Shown: positions 22,552 through 34,058, numbered from the stretch's first letter. The stretch is 64,000 nt of DNA from Cheiracanthium punctorium (GCA_038373885.1 JAWZYV010006135.1:124001-188000); one strand, 5' to 3'. The notes: generated from the letters alone by a model not told the origin. A program made the numbers and translations.

Positions 22552-23196
22552 CCCCAGACAGCACATAAGCTTAAATCAACCTTGAGATTTGGCTTGGCAA
22601 TGCAAGGTTGGCTTAAGCTGGATTTTGACTTGCAAAGTGCGGTGATGGCGCCATCTGTGAAAGAGAATGGACATTAATTGTCTAGCCAATTTGTTGAAAG
22701 TTCGTAAAAGATGTGTTTTAACGGGGATGGGTTTTTTATTATCAGTGCCATATTACCGGCAGGGCAAACGGGGCAACTGCCCAGGGCCTACAGATGTTAG
22801 GGCCCAAAAATCTTACATCTTACACTTTTGTAATTTTAAAATAAAATTACAAAGGATAAAAAAAAATTCAGAAGTTAAATATTTTTTTTAATTATAAAGT
22901 ATGAACAATGAAAATAATTCAAATTTACATTTGTATAAATTAATTTAAACTTATTTTTAATTCTTCGAAATGCTCTATATCGATATAGCATACCAATATA
23001 TGTAGGAAAATAACTAACCACATTTGTAAAGAGAATTTTTAGCGTTAAAAAATAGCAATATTTTTCAATTATTTGTTATTATAAGAAATATTTACAAAAA
23101 TGACTAAAGTGTTTGTATTCCATACATGTTATGTTAGCAACTGTGATATAGCATTTCGAAGTAACGTTTAACTATCTGTTTCTTTGATTTCAGATT

Positions 23197-23221
23197 ACTT
23201 AACACAAAATTTGTGTTAAGT
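23197..23221. repeat. Perfect 12+1+12 palindrome
   Basis: ACTTAACACAAA, one A, then TTTGTGTTAAGT. Either a small hairpin or the junction of a decayed foldback. Confidence 0.8.
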
Positions 23222-23551
23222 AAGTAAACCCATTCTATTTTTCCAAATATGGAAATTCTTCAAAATAAAATACAATTATACTACGAAATTGATTTCAAAA
23301 TCAGTCGTTTGTCTCTATTTTGGCCAGCGGCAGTATTGCTCATGAGTGTTGCAAAAGTTTTAAAACATGTGTTGCTCTTAAGTTTATATTATGTTTATTT
23401 CCCTATTAGTAGAGTTTCTAAATCACACATAAAATTATTTTAATTTTGATGCATCCCATGGAAAAAAAAAATAATAATAACATATCGCCCACTTATCAAT
23501 CTGGCCAGAAAACCGCTTAATAATTCACTTCAAACTTTAGTCATAGCTGCT

Positions 23552-23751
23552 CAAGGCTCTGGTGGCTGAATGGATAACGCGCTCGGCTACTAATCGAAAG
23601 GTCCCGGGTTCTATTCTAGCCACGGACACTCGATGGAAACAGATTAAAATAACTTAAAATTACAGCATAGAGGGGGAAAATGCGCGGAAAAATAAAGTAT
23701 GTGGGGCGCGTTCGCCAGCGGGCGCCTCGTGTATTTAGAAAAAAAAAAATT
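23552..23751 (+). mobile_element. tRNA-derived SINE
   Basis: A box TGGCTGAATGG (23563-23573) and B box GGTTCTATTCT (23607-23617) sit 33 bases apart, with an anticodon-arm-like CTCGGCTACTAATCGAA between. About 120 bases of unrelated body follow, then an A run (23740-23750). The acceptor stem and T arm do not pair well, so this is a SINE head and not a functional tRNA. Confidence 0.75.
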
Positions 23752-23762
23752 CGGAAAATTTT

Positions 23763-23970
23763 TTAAGCTTGATCTTTTAAGCTTGCCAAGCTTGAATCAA
23801 GATTGAAATGTCAAGCTTGATTCAAGCTTGAAATGTCAAGCTTAATGCAAGCTGGGCAAGTGTAAACTAGAACACTTGATTCAAGCTTGCATCAAGCTTA
23901 CACGACTGGAATTTTCAAGCTTAATTCAAGCTTATTGACTTGATAAATCAAGCTTGCTGCAAGTTTGCTG
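23763..23970. repeat. Array of AAGCTTGA palindromic words
   Basis: About ten AAGCTT hexamers, mostly as TCAAGCTTGA or TTCAAGCTTG, occur within about 200 bases at irregular 10-25 bp spacing. It is the right subterminal region of the 22552-23981 element, and a weaker version is at its left end (22565-22640). Confidence 0.85.
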
Positions 23971-23981
23971 TGCTGTCTGGG

Positions 23982-24708
23982 ACAGGGGACACATGCCCCC
24001 CGCTAGTACGCCTATGGTTCATATGTATTATACGCTTATACCTCCAGTCCACATGCCTGTGTAGTGTATAGTGTACTTCAGTGCATAGTCTAATCCTCCT
24101 TTTAAGAGGAGGGAGGCTCTAACCTCATAACCCTCCCCTGACTCTTGCGTACGCCACTGCTTATAATATTCGTATATCTCAGTTTTATGTGATCTTGATC
24201 AGATGCAGGATAAAAGACACTAGGCGACCAAGTCAGGATTTTTTACTTTCCAAGAAAAAAGAATTTACTAGTTTTATCGCCTGACGTGCAGCAGAATTTC
24301 TCACGCTAGAGACAAAGAAAACTATGTTTAGCATAGCTCTATCTCTAAAGGCTGAGTTTCACTTCCGCGTGGAAAGCTAAGCATGGTGTGTCTGTAGGAA
24401 GGAACAAGAGGGGACGTCGAAAATTGCTAACAATGGCGTTCCAGGTGTAAATGGACACCCAGTCCATCATTCTTCGGTCACTTCAAACTTCAAAGCTATC
24501 CGCGTGTTTTCGGCGGTGAGTCCTTCCTTTCACCATACTACAAACCTATAGTAAAAACAGATGTGAAATCTAGCCCCCTCCCCCCCCCCCCACGAACAGA
24601 CCATAGATCTTTTAAGACATGGAACAGACATCCCACCCTCTGCCACTGGATTGGCTCATCCATCTAGGTGTCATGTAAACCGGGGCCATCGCTAAGCAAC
24701 TACTAATT
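23982..24708. other. End of family A copy 1, then mixed repeat debris
   Basis: 23982-24060 resumes family A (CCTATGGTTCATATGTATTA). A MITE right end GCGTACGCCACTG is at about 24148-24160. No gene is seen up to 24708. Confidence 0.45.
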
Positions 24709-25010
24709 AGTGGTGTGTCGTTCCGAACGGAACGGGTTCGGAGGAACGGATCCGAGCATGGAACGGGTCCGGAGCGGATCCATCTCTAAAAATGGACCCG
24801 GTCTGGATCCGGATCCGCTCCTTTCGGTCATTTGGATCCGGACCCGTTCGTTTCGTTCATCTGGCTCTGAAATCAGTCATTTGGGTCCGGACCCGGTCCT
24901 TTCGTTCATCTGGTTCCGAAATCAGTCATTTCTGTCCGGATCCATTCATTTCGGTCATTCGGTTTCGAAGTCGGTCTCGGTCCTCTCTGTCCGAACCCGC
25001 TTCCATTGAT
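24709..25010. repeat. GC-rich palindromic tandem array (TCCGGACC/GGATCC)
   Basis: About 300 bp of degenerate units near 45-48 bp, each with a GGTCCGGACC or GGATCCGGATCC palindrome followed by TTTCGGTCAT and GAAATCAGTCATTT. Much more GC-rich than its surroundings. A sister array lies at 62396-62589, inverted. ORFs here translate only the repeat. Confidence 0.85.
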
Positions 25011-26385
25011 CGAGTGAAGAACATAGGCTTTCTGAGAATTACAGGGGGTGGGGGGATATAAAGAGGTACCTGTTTCACTTCCTGTGGAAAGATAGTCTTG
25101 TACTAGTTGATGCCGGGGGACGGTTGACATTCTAAAGGAGACTGAAAGGTCATTCATTATTAGTGAGATGAGATGAGAGCTTATAGGAAGAAATCTGGGG
25201 ATAAATTGCTTTTGAGAATGTCGTCATTGGATGTAGGACTGGAGAAGGAATAGGCAGGGCTGGGGAGTAGCGCGCTACTTGTAGCGAAACTACAGTAGCC
25301 GCTACTTTTTTTTTGTAGTTTGTAGTGTAGCGCGCAACTTTTTTTAAAAAGTAGTGTAGCGTGTAGCGCGCTACAAAAAAACAGTAGTTTGTAGCGAATT
25401 TTGGAAGCTACTTTTGCCGTGTCATCATTTCCGGCGATTGATCCCGTGGTGCAATTTCTCTCTCTTCTGACTCCAAGCATAACTGAAACTGATGCTTGAA
25501 AGACACCCAATCACTCCCCCGCCACCCCCTCCCAGGGGACACACGCACACGAGGGGGGGTGAGGGGGTTTGCTTTGCCTGAAGCGGAAGCCTGACATTGT
25601 GCATCTTTTTTCTTTTTATCGTTCTCAGTATTATTTGTAGAATCACCAATCTGCCATAAAGAGGAAAAAAAAGGAAGGTAAGAGAGGTCCAAAGTTGAAC
25701 AGAGGTTATTTTGATGTTGCCTCGAGAGTCTCATTATCACACGGGCGTGTGGGCCCGTGAGCCCCTGAAAAATAAAGGCCTTGCAAATCTCTCCATTTAT
25801 TGCATATTAAATTTATATATGCTGCAATAATAATTTTTATTAAGCTAAATTTCCTTTATCTATATCATAATTGTGTAACAATAAAAAGGCTTCGAGACTT
25901 ATTTTCTGTTCTTCTTTCTAACACAATGATAATGGTTTCTAAGACTAGATCAATAAAATAGAAATTAAAGGCGTTATTGAAAATTTATGGCCATATGTAC
26001 TTATCACAAAATATCCATTAGTTAGCATTTTTTTAAATATTATGATGAAGAAAAGAAAATTTTCTGGCAGGTGGAACTCAGCGCACACATACGCTAATAA
26101 TACAAATGGATTAAAAAAATATTAAAATCAATTTTAAATGCACATTCTTGTTCTAAATGAGTATAAATACATGGGTAATTTTTAATTTAATTTTAGAATT
26201 ATTTTGAAATGTTTTATTTTTATGCTGGGAAAATAGAAAACAATCACAAATAAGTTAAAAAGTCTGTAATAGTATAGGGGCCCAAAACAACCTTTTTTTT
26301 TGCCCGGGGCCCCTTCTATGTCTGATCAGGGTCTGCATATTTTTGACTGCTATTGCGTGTTTGCAACATAAATCAACATAAAAAT

Positions 26386-26620
26386 GAGTATTTTTTGCTT
26401 TCGAAAAGGAATTTTACATATCTGTAAATTGTATGCTTTTGTAACATCATTAATTTTCTTTGATCTTTTTTTTTATTGCACCCATAAATACAGTGTAGTG
26501 TCCACTTGCCAGGATGATTGCCAATCATTCAGTGTCCAGTATTCCGTGAACTTCCTTTTAGGCGATATCCTTTCAAATCTGACATGATATATAGTCAGTC
26601 CTCGCAATTAGCGATCCCCC
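26386..26620. repeat. Dispersed repeat (family C), copy 2
   Basis: Aligned with 9040-9290 from TTTTTTGCTTTCGAAAAGGA through GTCCTCGCAATTAGCGA. Same plus orientation as copy 1 although the host hAT is inverted. Confidence 0.6.
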
Positions 26621-27094
26621 CCCCCCCCCATCCTCTCACTCACCATCTACGGAAAACTGCGAAGCGTGAGAAAAACTTACGGTTTTCTCACAGGAATTTT
26701 CTTGAAAGCATCGAGACCGCTTCTGGAAGAGTCACCGACATTTTTAATTTTCTCTTTGCCTCCTCCTTATGATCGATGCATTGAACAACAATTTTATTTA
26801 TGCTTAGTTTTACTAAGTTTATTTATATTAAGGTTTGGTCATTTTTCGACGTTACAGTGCACTTTTTTGAGTTTGGGCACTCTTTATTAACCTTGTGTCC
26901 TGGTGGTGTGTTCAACTTCCACAAGAGTAATGACAGTTCTGCAGTATTGTAGCTTTTCAAACATTAATTAATCACGTGATTATGTTCTACAACTCGGAAT
27001 GTTTTTTGTCTCAAAGAAGTGTAAAAACTGATTAGTACATTTTTCGTGGAACCTGAAACTGAAAAAAAGAAAGTAAATATGTAGAAATTGTACA

Positions 27095-27127
<33 letters not shown>

Positions 27128-27799
27128 GAGTTGATAACCTTATCTTTTTTGAGTTTGTTGAAAAGGGACAAAAGGTATAAGCATATGCATCCAAGATATT
27201 ATTTCAGGGGCTAAAAATATTGCTGACCTCGGTTACAGTGTTCTTCGTTTGTAGTGACAGTTTTCAGATTCGGTCCTAAGGTAGAGCGAACGGTGCGACC
27301 GCACCGGGCGCCATCTCTACCAAGGCTGTTCAGAATAATATAGCACTGTGGATGTCGGAAATGGTTTCATTTACCTGTTAATAATTGTTTAATAATAAAT
27401 CTTTTAGTCAATGTACAGTAGTAATCAATCATGTTAAGTGAATTTTAGTGAACTTTCTGTGAAAAAATAAATTATTAACAGGTACTCGAGGACGACTTAT
27501 CAAACCCTACATTGTTACGTGATTCATAACCGTCTTATTTACCTTTACCACTCTAACTTTTTGTCAATGAGTTTCAGAGCACCATGCATATTTGACAGTC
27601 CGTATATTATTGAAGCCTCATTTTAACCCCTGAAAGCTTTTATAGCTAAATGTGTGGCGTAGCTAGGTGCAAGAGCTGATCTAGGGTACGTGGAGCCTCC
27701 CTGCAAACGTAAAGAAGCCCCGTGTTATGCTCCAGATTAAGTTTTCCTTAGTTTTTTAGTTCGAATATGGCGCTCCGATGCCTTGCTTACCGTGTCGGG

Positions 27800-27937
27800 C
27801 CGTCCCTGGCTACGGGGGAGCAAGGAAGGTCAACTGTACCTGGGCGCAGCATCGGCCAAGGGGCGCTAAATGGTATATGAAAGCTACCTAGTTGCATTTT
27901 TAAAAAATAGGAGGGGGCGCAAAATCTTCAGTTGTCA
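27800..27937. mobile_element. Truncated MITE related to 7420-7593
   Basis: Shares GGGAGCAAGG, CTGGGCGCAGCA, AAAGCTACCTAGTTGCATTTT and GCGCAAAATCTTC with the 7420 MITE. It ends abruptly where the transposase reading begins, so it is either truncated or inserted in the gene. A second decayed GTGGCGTAGCTAGG unit precedes it at 27652. Confidence 0.6.
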
Positions 27938-28419
27938 GGTGGAAACGAGATTTAGTCATTTGCTGTGGGACAGAGAAACTGTTCTCTCAGCTTGTTTCCA
28001 TCCCAGATTCAAACTATTCTGGATTGAGGAGGAGAGGAAGACCGAAGCCAAAAAAATGGATGGAGGAATACCTCCAGAATATGTTTCCGACAACTTCAGA
28101 TATCAGTATCGAGGATCAGCCCATGGATGATGACTTTTCTGGTTTTTTTAATTTCTCTTTCGCATGCACTCGAAATAGTTACGAGGAAGAACTTACAAGG
28201 TTCTTGTCAGAGCCAATTAAACCCCTATCTTCGCTTTCGGCGTACACGTATATGAAAGAAGCCTTCAAAAAAACTAACACTGGCGTGCCGTCCAGTGCAT
28301 CTGTACAAAGATTGTTTTCGATTGCATTGGACGCATTTTCTCCTCGACGATCATGTTTGGCGGATAACAATTTTGAGATCCAGCTCTTGTTAAAATTTAA
28401 TAAACATGTTTTTGAATAA
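27930..28419 (+). pseudogene. hAT transposase C-terminal portion, frameshifted
   Basis: The first segment reads HLLWDRETVLSACFHPRFKL, ending FWIEEERKTEAKKM. The hAT family has L..DPRFK.. here; this copy has HPRFK. After a frameshift at about 28030-28060 the second segment continues EEYLQNMFPTTSDISIEDQP to the dimerisation domain: PSSASVQRLFSIALDAFSPR, then RSCLADNNFEIQLLLKFN. The PSSAxVxRLFS signature is diagnostic for the hATC domain. The N-terminal zinc finger and DDE core are not seen, so the element is not autonomous. Confidence 0.85.
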
Positions 28420-29774
28420 ATTTATGGTGTTTTTATTTTATACTAGAGGCATGGCAGTCTTCCATGAATATGTTGAAATTCTGCTTTCTTTCGTTAAAAT
28501 TTTAAAGTGTCTATTATATTTAAATTATTAGGTTTTTTGTGTAATAATTTTCAGAATTTAATACGAAAATATGAGAATTTCTATTAATAATTAATAGTTT
28601 GTAAAATCCTTAGAGACTTATCTCTCTCTTAGCCTTAAAATAACAATATAATTCTATAAAATTCTTTTATACCTAACACAAAGAAAAAGTTGTGTTGATG
28701 ATAATAACTTTTAAAATTTCTTTAACATATATAGAGGATTTTTTTAATGCAATGTTTTAAATAGATATATCATGAATTTAATTAGTAATTGTTTTCATTA
28801 TTTTATAATATGCATATCATATGTGATGTTTTCAATTAAAACAATTATACAATATTACATGGTTCACACGGGTCATTCGTCATAAATCACTAATTTGGTA
28901 AGTCATGAAAAAAGGCCTTTATACTCATTAATTTTGATTTGTGCTCAAGAAACTAGAATGTTTGTACAACATGAAAGGGGTCTCAAAACGGGCCTTTTTT
29001 TCCCGTTCAGACATCCATTTTATTATTATATTTTTAAAAACTTTTTTAGTTCTCATGATTTTTCTCATGCTTTCAGAGCTCACTTTCCCAATTTATTTTT
29101 ATCATAGAGGTATTAAAACTTAATTAGTTTCAGCAATACTTCAATAATTAGCAGTAGTTGCCAGTAGCGTATATATAGACTTCCATTTCGGGGGGAGGGG
29201 GACGATTCGGTATTTTAAACTTTATTGTTCTAAAGTTAAAAGAAATGTTTCAAAATAGCTCCTTTTTAATAATTGCTTTACATTTTCGGAGGGGGCCCGC
29301 CTCCCCCTGCTCAAATACTCGCCTGGTAGTTGTTTATTAGAGCAATAGTTTTTTCTAATTAAAGGCGAAAAGGTGCCCGGGTCTTTCGTGCGTCCACCAA
29401 ATCTGCGGCGCTCAACGCTACAAGGAAACCACCTTTTAATAAACGCGTTCTTTGGACGCGAGAGACAACCGCTGAGGTCATTAATCACGCTGGACGCGAG
29501 TAGAAAACCAAGGCTTTAGATATCGATAGTTTTCTCTAATTAGGATATAAATATCCTTAAATATGAATGTAATGCAAATTGAATCTGTTAGCAAAATTTG
29601 TCTCCTAAAAGTAGCGAAAAAGTAGCGAAGTAGCGACTACATTTCAAAAGTAGTGTAGCTAACTACATTTGTCAAAAAGTAGTTGTAGTTGTAGTTAACT
29701 ACATTTTTCGAAAAGTAGCGGTAGTTGTAGCGCGCTACAAAAAAAAAGTAGTTTTTCCCACCACTGGGAATAGG

Positions 29775-30079
29775 ATATCTCTTAATTTATTGATTTGTGA
29801 GTGGAATTCAGTGTTGTTACGGGAGGTTATTTTATCATTTTAGTTAGTAGGGATGGAGTTTTTAATAGTTAGGATTAGATTTTCTCACAGTTTTTGGGGG
29901 TTGGCTGATCAGCTATAATTTGCCAGGTGTGGGGAAAAAACTTGGACTGAAAAAACGCGAACGGTAAGAACGCCCAAATGATTAATTTTTACTAAAAATT
30001 GGACATAAAATTCTTTGTTTTGTAATATGCACGAGGAATATATTTAATTGTGTTTTATGCCAAATTTCTTTTGTTTTGG
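29775..30079. other. Unassigned sequence between hAT copy 2 and family A
   Basis: GGATATCTC to about 30000 holds no ORF or repeat that I recognise. It is the old flank of the hAT insertion. Confidence 0.4.
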
Positions 30080-31010
30080 CATAAAGGGGTAAACTTTCAT
30101 GTTCAGTAGATCTGGGAGTGAGAAAGCTATTGTTATTAGGGTTTCCGAGTTTCCTAAGCACGTAATAATATGAACCATAGGGAAAGCGTCGGGAGGGGGC
30201 ACAAGGGGTCACCTACCCCCCTGTGCCCCCCCCTCAAAATTCATCACAAAAAAAATTTTTAAGTAAAAATTTGCTTGAAAATGTAAAAAAAACTTCCCTT
30301 TTCTGCTCTTAAATCCGATATGTGCCAACCCGCAAACCTTTCCTGTACCTCTCCAAAATTTCAGTAGGTCTGGAAGCAATGATAAACTCTTCCTTACTAT
30401 TATTATTTGATTTTCCTAAGCGTATAATACATATGAATCATAGCAGCAGTTTCGGGGGGGGGTGCAGGGGGAGCTCCCCCCCCCAACTTCATTTCAAACT
30501 CTGTTAAACAATCTTTTAAAGCTAATGTTATTAAGTCTTCTTAAGCATATAATACATATGAAGCATAGGCGTAGTATTGGGGGAACACAGGGGGGCACTT
30601 GTCCCCCAACTTTGTCTCAAAATCTTTTCATTTTAAAAATTTGTTCGTCGGGTCGTATTAACCGATCCAGCTAAAAATGTAGAAGGAAACTCCATTCTTC
30701 CCCTTGACAAAATGTTGTAAAAAAAATTGTCCACTGTCAGGGTTGTTTAATTCAAACAAAATTAGTTTTTTATGCCCTTGGTTAAACAATATTTTCAATA
30801 TCAAATCTGTTGTACTAGTTAAAGCTTTTGAATAATAGGGCTTCTTTAAAACTTTTGTTTCTTTATTTTAAGCAATGCAAAATATTTTATGCAAAAAAGG
30901 CTTTATTTGGTAAATAAAGTGAATAATGTTTTCCTTTTTCATAATTAAGTAACTCTCACAGCTTTACATAAAGTTACATTGATTGTTAAAATAGATTATT
31001 GCATCCTTTT
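30080..31010 (-). repeat. Dispersed repeat family A, copy 3 (inverted)
   Basis: Reverse complement of the unit seen at 21335 and 60470. AAGCTATTGTTATTAGG, TATTATATGCTTAAG-like and CATATGAATCATAG phrases recur at 30125, 30400 and 30535, giving two to three short tandem units with G or C runs. The TTTATTTGGTAAATAAA-containing body follows. Confidence 0.7.
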
Positions 31011-32084
31011 TACTTCCTTGTACGTAGTATAAGGAAGTAATGTGATCCCGAAAAATTTTGGGGGCCAAATTTCGACATAAAAACTGATTTTGACTACCTC
31101 TAAATTTAATTTAAAATTTTTTTTCGATGCATCTCATCGTAGGTTAGCATGCACGATCATAATAACGCGTCTGCAACTCATTTTGACCAGTGGCGAGTCT
31201 ACTGTGGCCAGTTTTTCCATGCCGTCTGTACGTACGTACGTACGTATGTATGTAACTCGCATATCTCAAAAGCTATTAGGCGTAGAATGTCGAAACTTCA
31301 TATTTTGGATAGGTGTAACATCTAGTTGTGCACCTCCCCTTTTGGTTCCATGTTCCATTCGACTGGATAGTTTATCTACAGGACTGCACAAAACATTCGA
31401 AATACATTACACTCAATGGGCCGAAATTCATTAAACTCGCATATCTCAAAAACTGTTAGGCGTTGAATGTTGAAACTTTATATTTAGGATTGTTGTTACA
31501 TCTAGTTGTGCACCTCCCCTTTCGGTTCCATTCGACTGAATAGTTTATATACAGGACCGCCCAAAAGATTCGAAATACATTACGCTCTATGGGCCGAAAT
31601 TCATCAAAGCGTTTTTTAGAGGTATTGGGCTATTTCAAACGACTCAGAAGTGATATATGCTGTAAAGAGTTAGAAAATTAATTTCTCTATTAAAAAAAGT
31701 TTCTTTATCATTTATAGTTCTGCTACAGGAACACTCAAAAGATTTCCAATTCATTACGGTCAATAGCAATTTTAGGGGCATTCATCAATTTCAAGCACAA
31801 TACCGTCCTACCACATAAGTTAGGTAATGGTCCGACCACGGTCACGTGCCTCCCTCAAGAACTATGCCAAAAGTCGCCAAGCTTGGCGACTTTTGGTGTA
31901 CGTGTGTGCATATTTAACTCTCAAATCTCAAAAACTATTATGAAATTTCATATATAAGAATGTTGTAACATCTAGTTGTGCATCTCGATTTTTGGTTCCA
32001 ATCTACTGGAGAGTTTATTTACAGGACCACCGAAAAGAATTTCAGTACCTTAATGTCTATGGACATCTTCATTATAATATAACT

Positions 32085-32355
32085 GTAGACGGTCATTGTT
32101 TGGTACATGCCCAAAATCTCGCTGTCTGTCCTCGACCTTGGCGAGTTTTGGCGAAATATCGCCAAATTTGGCGATAGTCAGTCATTTGGTCCATGCCCAA
32201 AGTATCGCCATTTGTCATCGTTCTTGGCGAGTTTTGGCGAAATATCGCCAAATTTGGCGATAATCTGTCATTGTTTGGTTTATGCTTAAAATCTCGCCAA
32301 ATGTCGTCGACATTGACGAGTTTCGCCGAAATATCGCCAAATTTGGCGCCAAAAA
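32085..32355. repeat. Tandem array, about 86 bp unit, with GGCGAAATATCGCC palindrome
   Basis: Three units share TGGCGAGTTTTGGCGAAATA followed by TCGCCAAATTTGGCGAT and CATTGTTTGGT..ATGCCCAAA. The central GGCGATATTTCGCC-like palindrome is the most conserved part. A fourth decayed unit is at 32700-32760. Confidence 0.88.
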
Positions 32356-32617
32356 TTATTTCCTATTTTGTATAACTCTAAAACTTTAACCCGTAGATTT
32401 TTTAACTTTGTATTTAGAACTATTGTAATATCTAACTGTTTTCAATATCTTTTTTGACAGCAATCGACTGAGAATTTATTTACTAAAATTATTTCCTATT
32501 TTGTATAACTCTAAAACTTTAACCCGTAGATTTTTTAACTTTGTATTTAGAACTATTGTAATATCTAACTGTTTTCAATATCTTTTTTGACAGCAATCGA
32601 CTGAGAATTTATTTACA
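32352..32617. repeat. Exact 133 bp tandem duplication
   Basis: 32352-32484 and 32485-32617 appear identical, from AAAATTATTTCCTATTTTG to GAGAATTTATTTAC. The lack of divergence inside an otherwise decayed repeat points to a very recent duplication or an assembly artefact. Confidence 0.9.
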
Positions 32618-33224
32618 TGGTGAGCCAAATGACTTTGAATACATTGAGGTGAATAGATGCATTCAATTCATTGAAAGTCTGTGGTCAATGACTACTTTGG
32701 CTATCCCCAAAATCTCGCTGACTATCTCAAGTTTGTCGGCTTTTGGTGAAATATCGCCAAATAAAGTGTGAGAAGGAAATCTTTCAAATTGGACTCAGCT
32801 TGGCGATATCGAAATATTTGGCTAGAAATCGCTAAACCTTACTATTATTGATATTTTATCTCTTTCAAACAAATAAATTTAGAGGAAGTGCGTCGAAAAT
32901 ATTTTTGATCTAATGGACGTGCAAGGAAGTCATGTGTTGGACACATCAGATTTTTTTAATTGTCTTTTATTCAGGTATGAAGATCAATATTTGATAATTT
33001 ATCGTTCCAATTTTTTGTTTATCGTCATTCTTGAGTATTTCAGGAAGTTCCTTTTAAAGTTTATTTTGAAAGTTTCTAGTTTTATAAAAAGAAAAGGCTT
33101 TATAAGTTTATCTTATAAAGCTTAAAAAGAAAGATTTTTTAAATAACCTTTTGTGTCATAATTAATTTTTCCTAAATTCATGGCAATTTGGTAAATTGCT
33201 GAAGTGTGTAGGTTTAGAGTTCTG

Positions 33225-33335
33225 GGCTACCGAGCAATTGTTTACTCCAAATGTAACCCGAATACACGTTAGAACCCCTCAGGAAGTCCCCCGCCCAAGG
33301 CATCCCTTAATAAAGCAGACTGCCCTCGTGTAGAC
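33225..33335 (+). mobile_element. SINE fragment (AAC-tailed family, central domain)
   Basis: Contains, in the sense orientation of the family, GTTTACTCCAAATGTAACCC, CGAATACACGTTAGAACCCC and CCCAAGGCATCCCTTA, matching the central domains at 34630, 40967 and 46715. The tRNA-like head is missing. Confidence 0.5.
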
Positions 33336-33944
33336 ATCCCTTAACCATGAAACCAAAACAACTTTCATGATAACTTTCATTGGAAGTAAAATGTTTAATA
33401 TAGGGTAAAAATTATTATCACTTCCGATGCCTATTGTAGAGATATCCGAATAACACTGATCTAGGGTTTTCTTCTTTCAATATTGATCATAGACATATAG
33501 AATAAATTACAAAGTTACTTTATATTATCGAATAAAACTCTCAGGAAATCAGAGGTAATTAATTACAAAATTTTACTTTTTATACATCCCTCTTACAAAA
33601 ATACTTCAGCCTTTCCCATAAAAAGGCTCAGAGATATGTTTAATCAAAGTTGGTGAGTGGCAATACGCTATACAATATCAATAATAGTAAAAGTATTATT
33701 ATTAGAACTATTGGAACAAAGCTATTTAATTAATTAACTAATTAATTTTAGTCACAGTTATTTAAAAAAAATATTTTACATTTTTAGAAGTGAGTTTTAA
33801 ATAATTTTAAAACTTTACTTTAAAAGTTTTTTTTTTTTTTTTTTTTCTGTTTTAGCATTTAGAAATGAAAATTTGTCAAAAACCTTGCATGTTACACTAA
33901 AATTTGATTTAAAGAGGGTCTTTTAGGAAAGTTTTTTAAAACCC
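33336..33944. other. AT-rich sequence, no feature seen
   Basis: Short AT ORFs and a T run at 33828-33846 only. Confidence 0.4.
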
Positions 33945-34058
33945 TGGAGGATAGAGGGGGGCACAACCCCCTCCCCCCATGAGGATTTTTTTCCCATACA
34001 AAATGTATATTCTTCACTCCGTTATCACACCCAGATATACATGTATGTGAGTTGCAGA
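33945..34058. mobile_element. MITE fragment (TGTATATTCTTCA family)
   Basis: Shares CCCCCATGAGGA, ATACAAAATGTATATTCTTC, TTATCACAC and GTGAGTTGCAG with 8621-8790 and 55158-55333. The outer TIRs are lost. Confidence 0.6.

Larger units (their letters stand above)
22552..23981. mobile_element. Unclassified TIR transposon (CCCAGACAGCACA ends)
   Basis: The left CCCAGACAGCACATAAGC and right TGCTGTGCTGTCTGGG are inverted repeats. Both subterminal regions are rich in AAGCTT-type words. The element interrupts family A copy 1, since flanking sequence is continuous at the corresponding site in copy 2 (61680). The TSD is at most two or three bases and was not resolved. No transposase is visible. The interior contains a SINE (23552-23751) and a CAGTGCCATATTACCGG MITE-like segment at 22746. 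Confidence 0.7.
25255..29766 (+). mobile_element. hAT DNA transposon with GTAGC-rich termini (copy 2)
   Basis: The left end CAGGGCTGGGGAGTAGCG and right end TTTTTCCCACCACTG are the same TIRs as 4853-9573, inverted. An exact 8 bp duplication GGAATAGG flanks it (25247-25254, 29767-29774). Unlike copy 1 it keeps part of a plus-strand transposase (27930-28419). It also holds a family C repeat, a MITE fragment and G/C-run debris. Relative to copy 1 it has about 150 extra bases at 29366-29525. Confidence 0.92.
31011..32930. mobile_element. Dispersed repeat family B with ACTTCCTTG(T/C)ACGT inverted ends
   Basis: The left TACTTCCTTGTACGTAGTAT and right ACGTGCAAGGAAGT are short inverted repeats about 1.9 kb apart, so this may be a non-autonomous DNA transposon. 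The interior has the phrase ATATCTCAAAA..TATTAGGCGTAGAATG twice (31260, 31440) and once more at 63645, a (TACG)n/(TATG)n microsatellite at 31230-31252, and the two tandem structures below. No coding sequence and no clear TSD. Confidence 0.6.

Noticed and set aside
23552..23640. Functional tRNA gene (anticodon ACT)
   Set aside because: A and B boxes are present, but the acceptor stem does not pair, the B box is mutated and a SINE body with A tail follows.
24710..25061. ORFs of 89-99 codons with repeated DPDP or SFRS text
   Set aside because: Translation of the palindromic tandem array in several frames. Not a gene.
25741..26336. Complete CAGGGCC-type MITE ending GATCAGGGTCTG
   Set aside because: The right end looks genuine, but no matching left end or TSD could be found.
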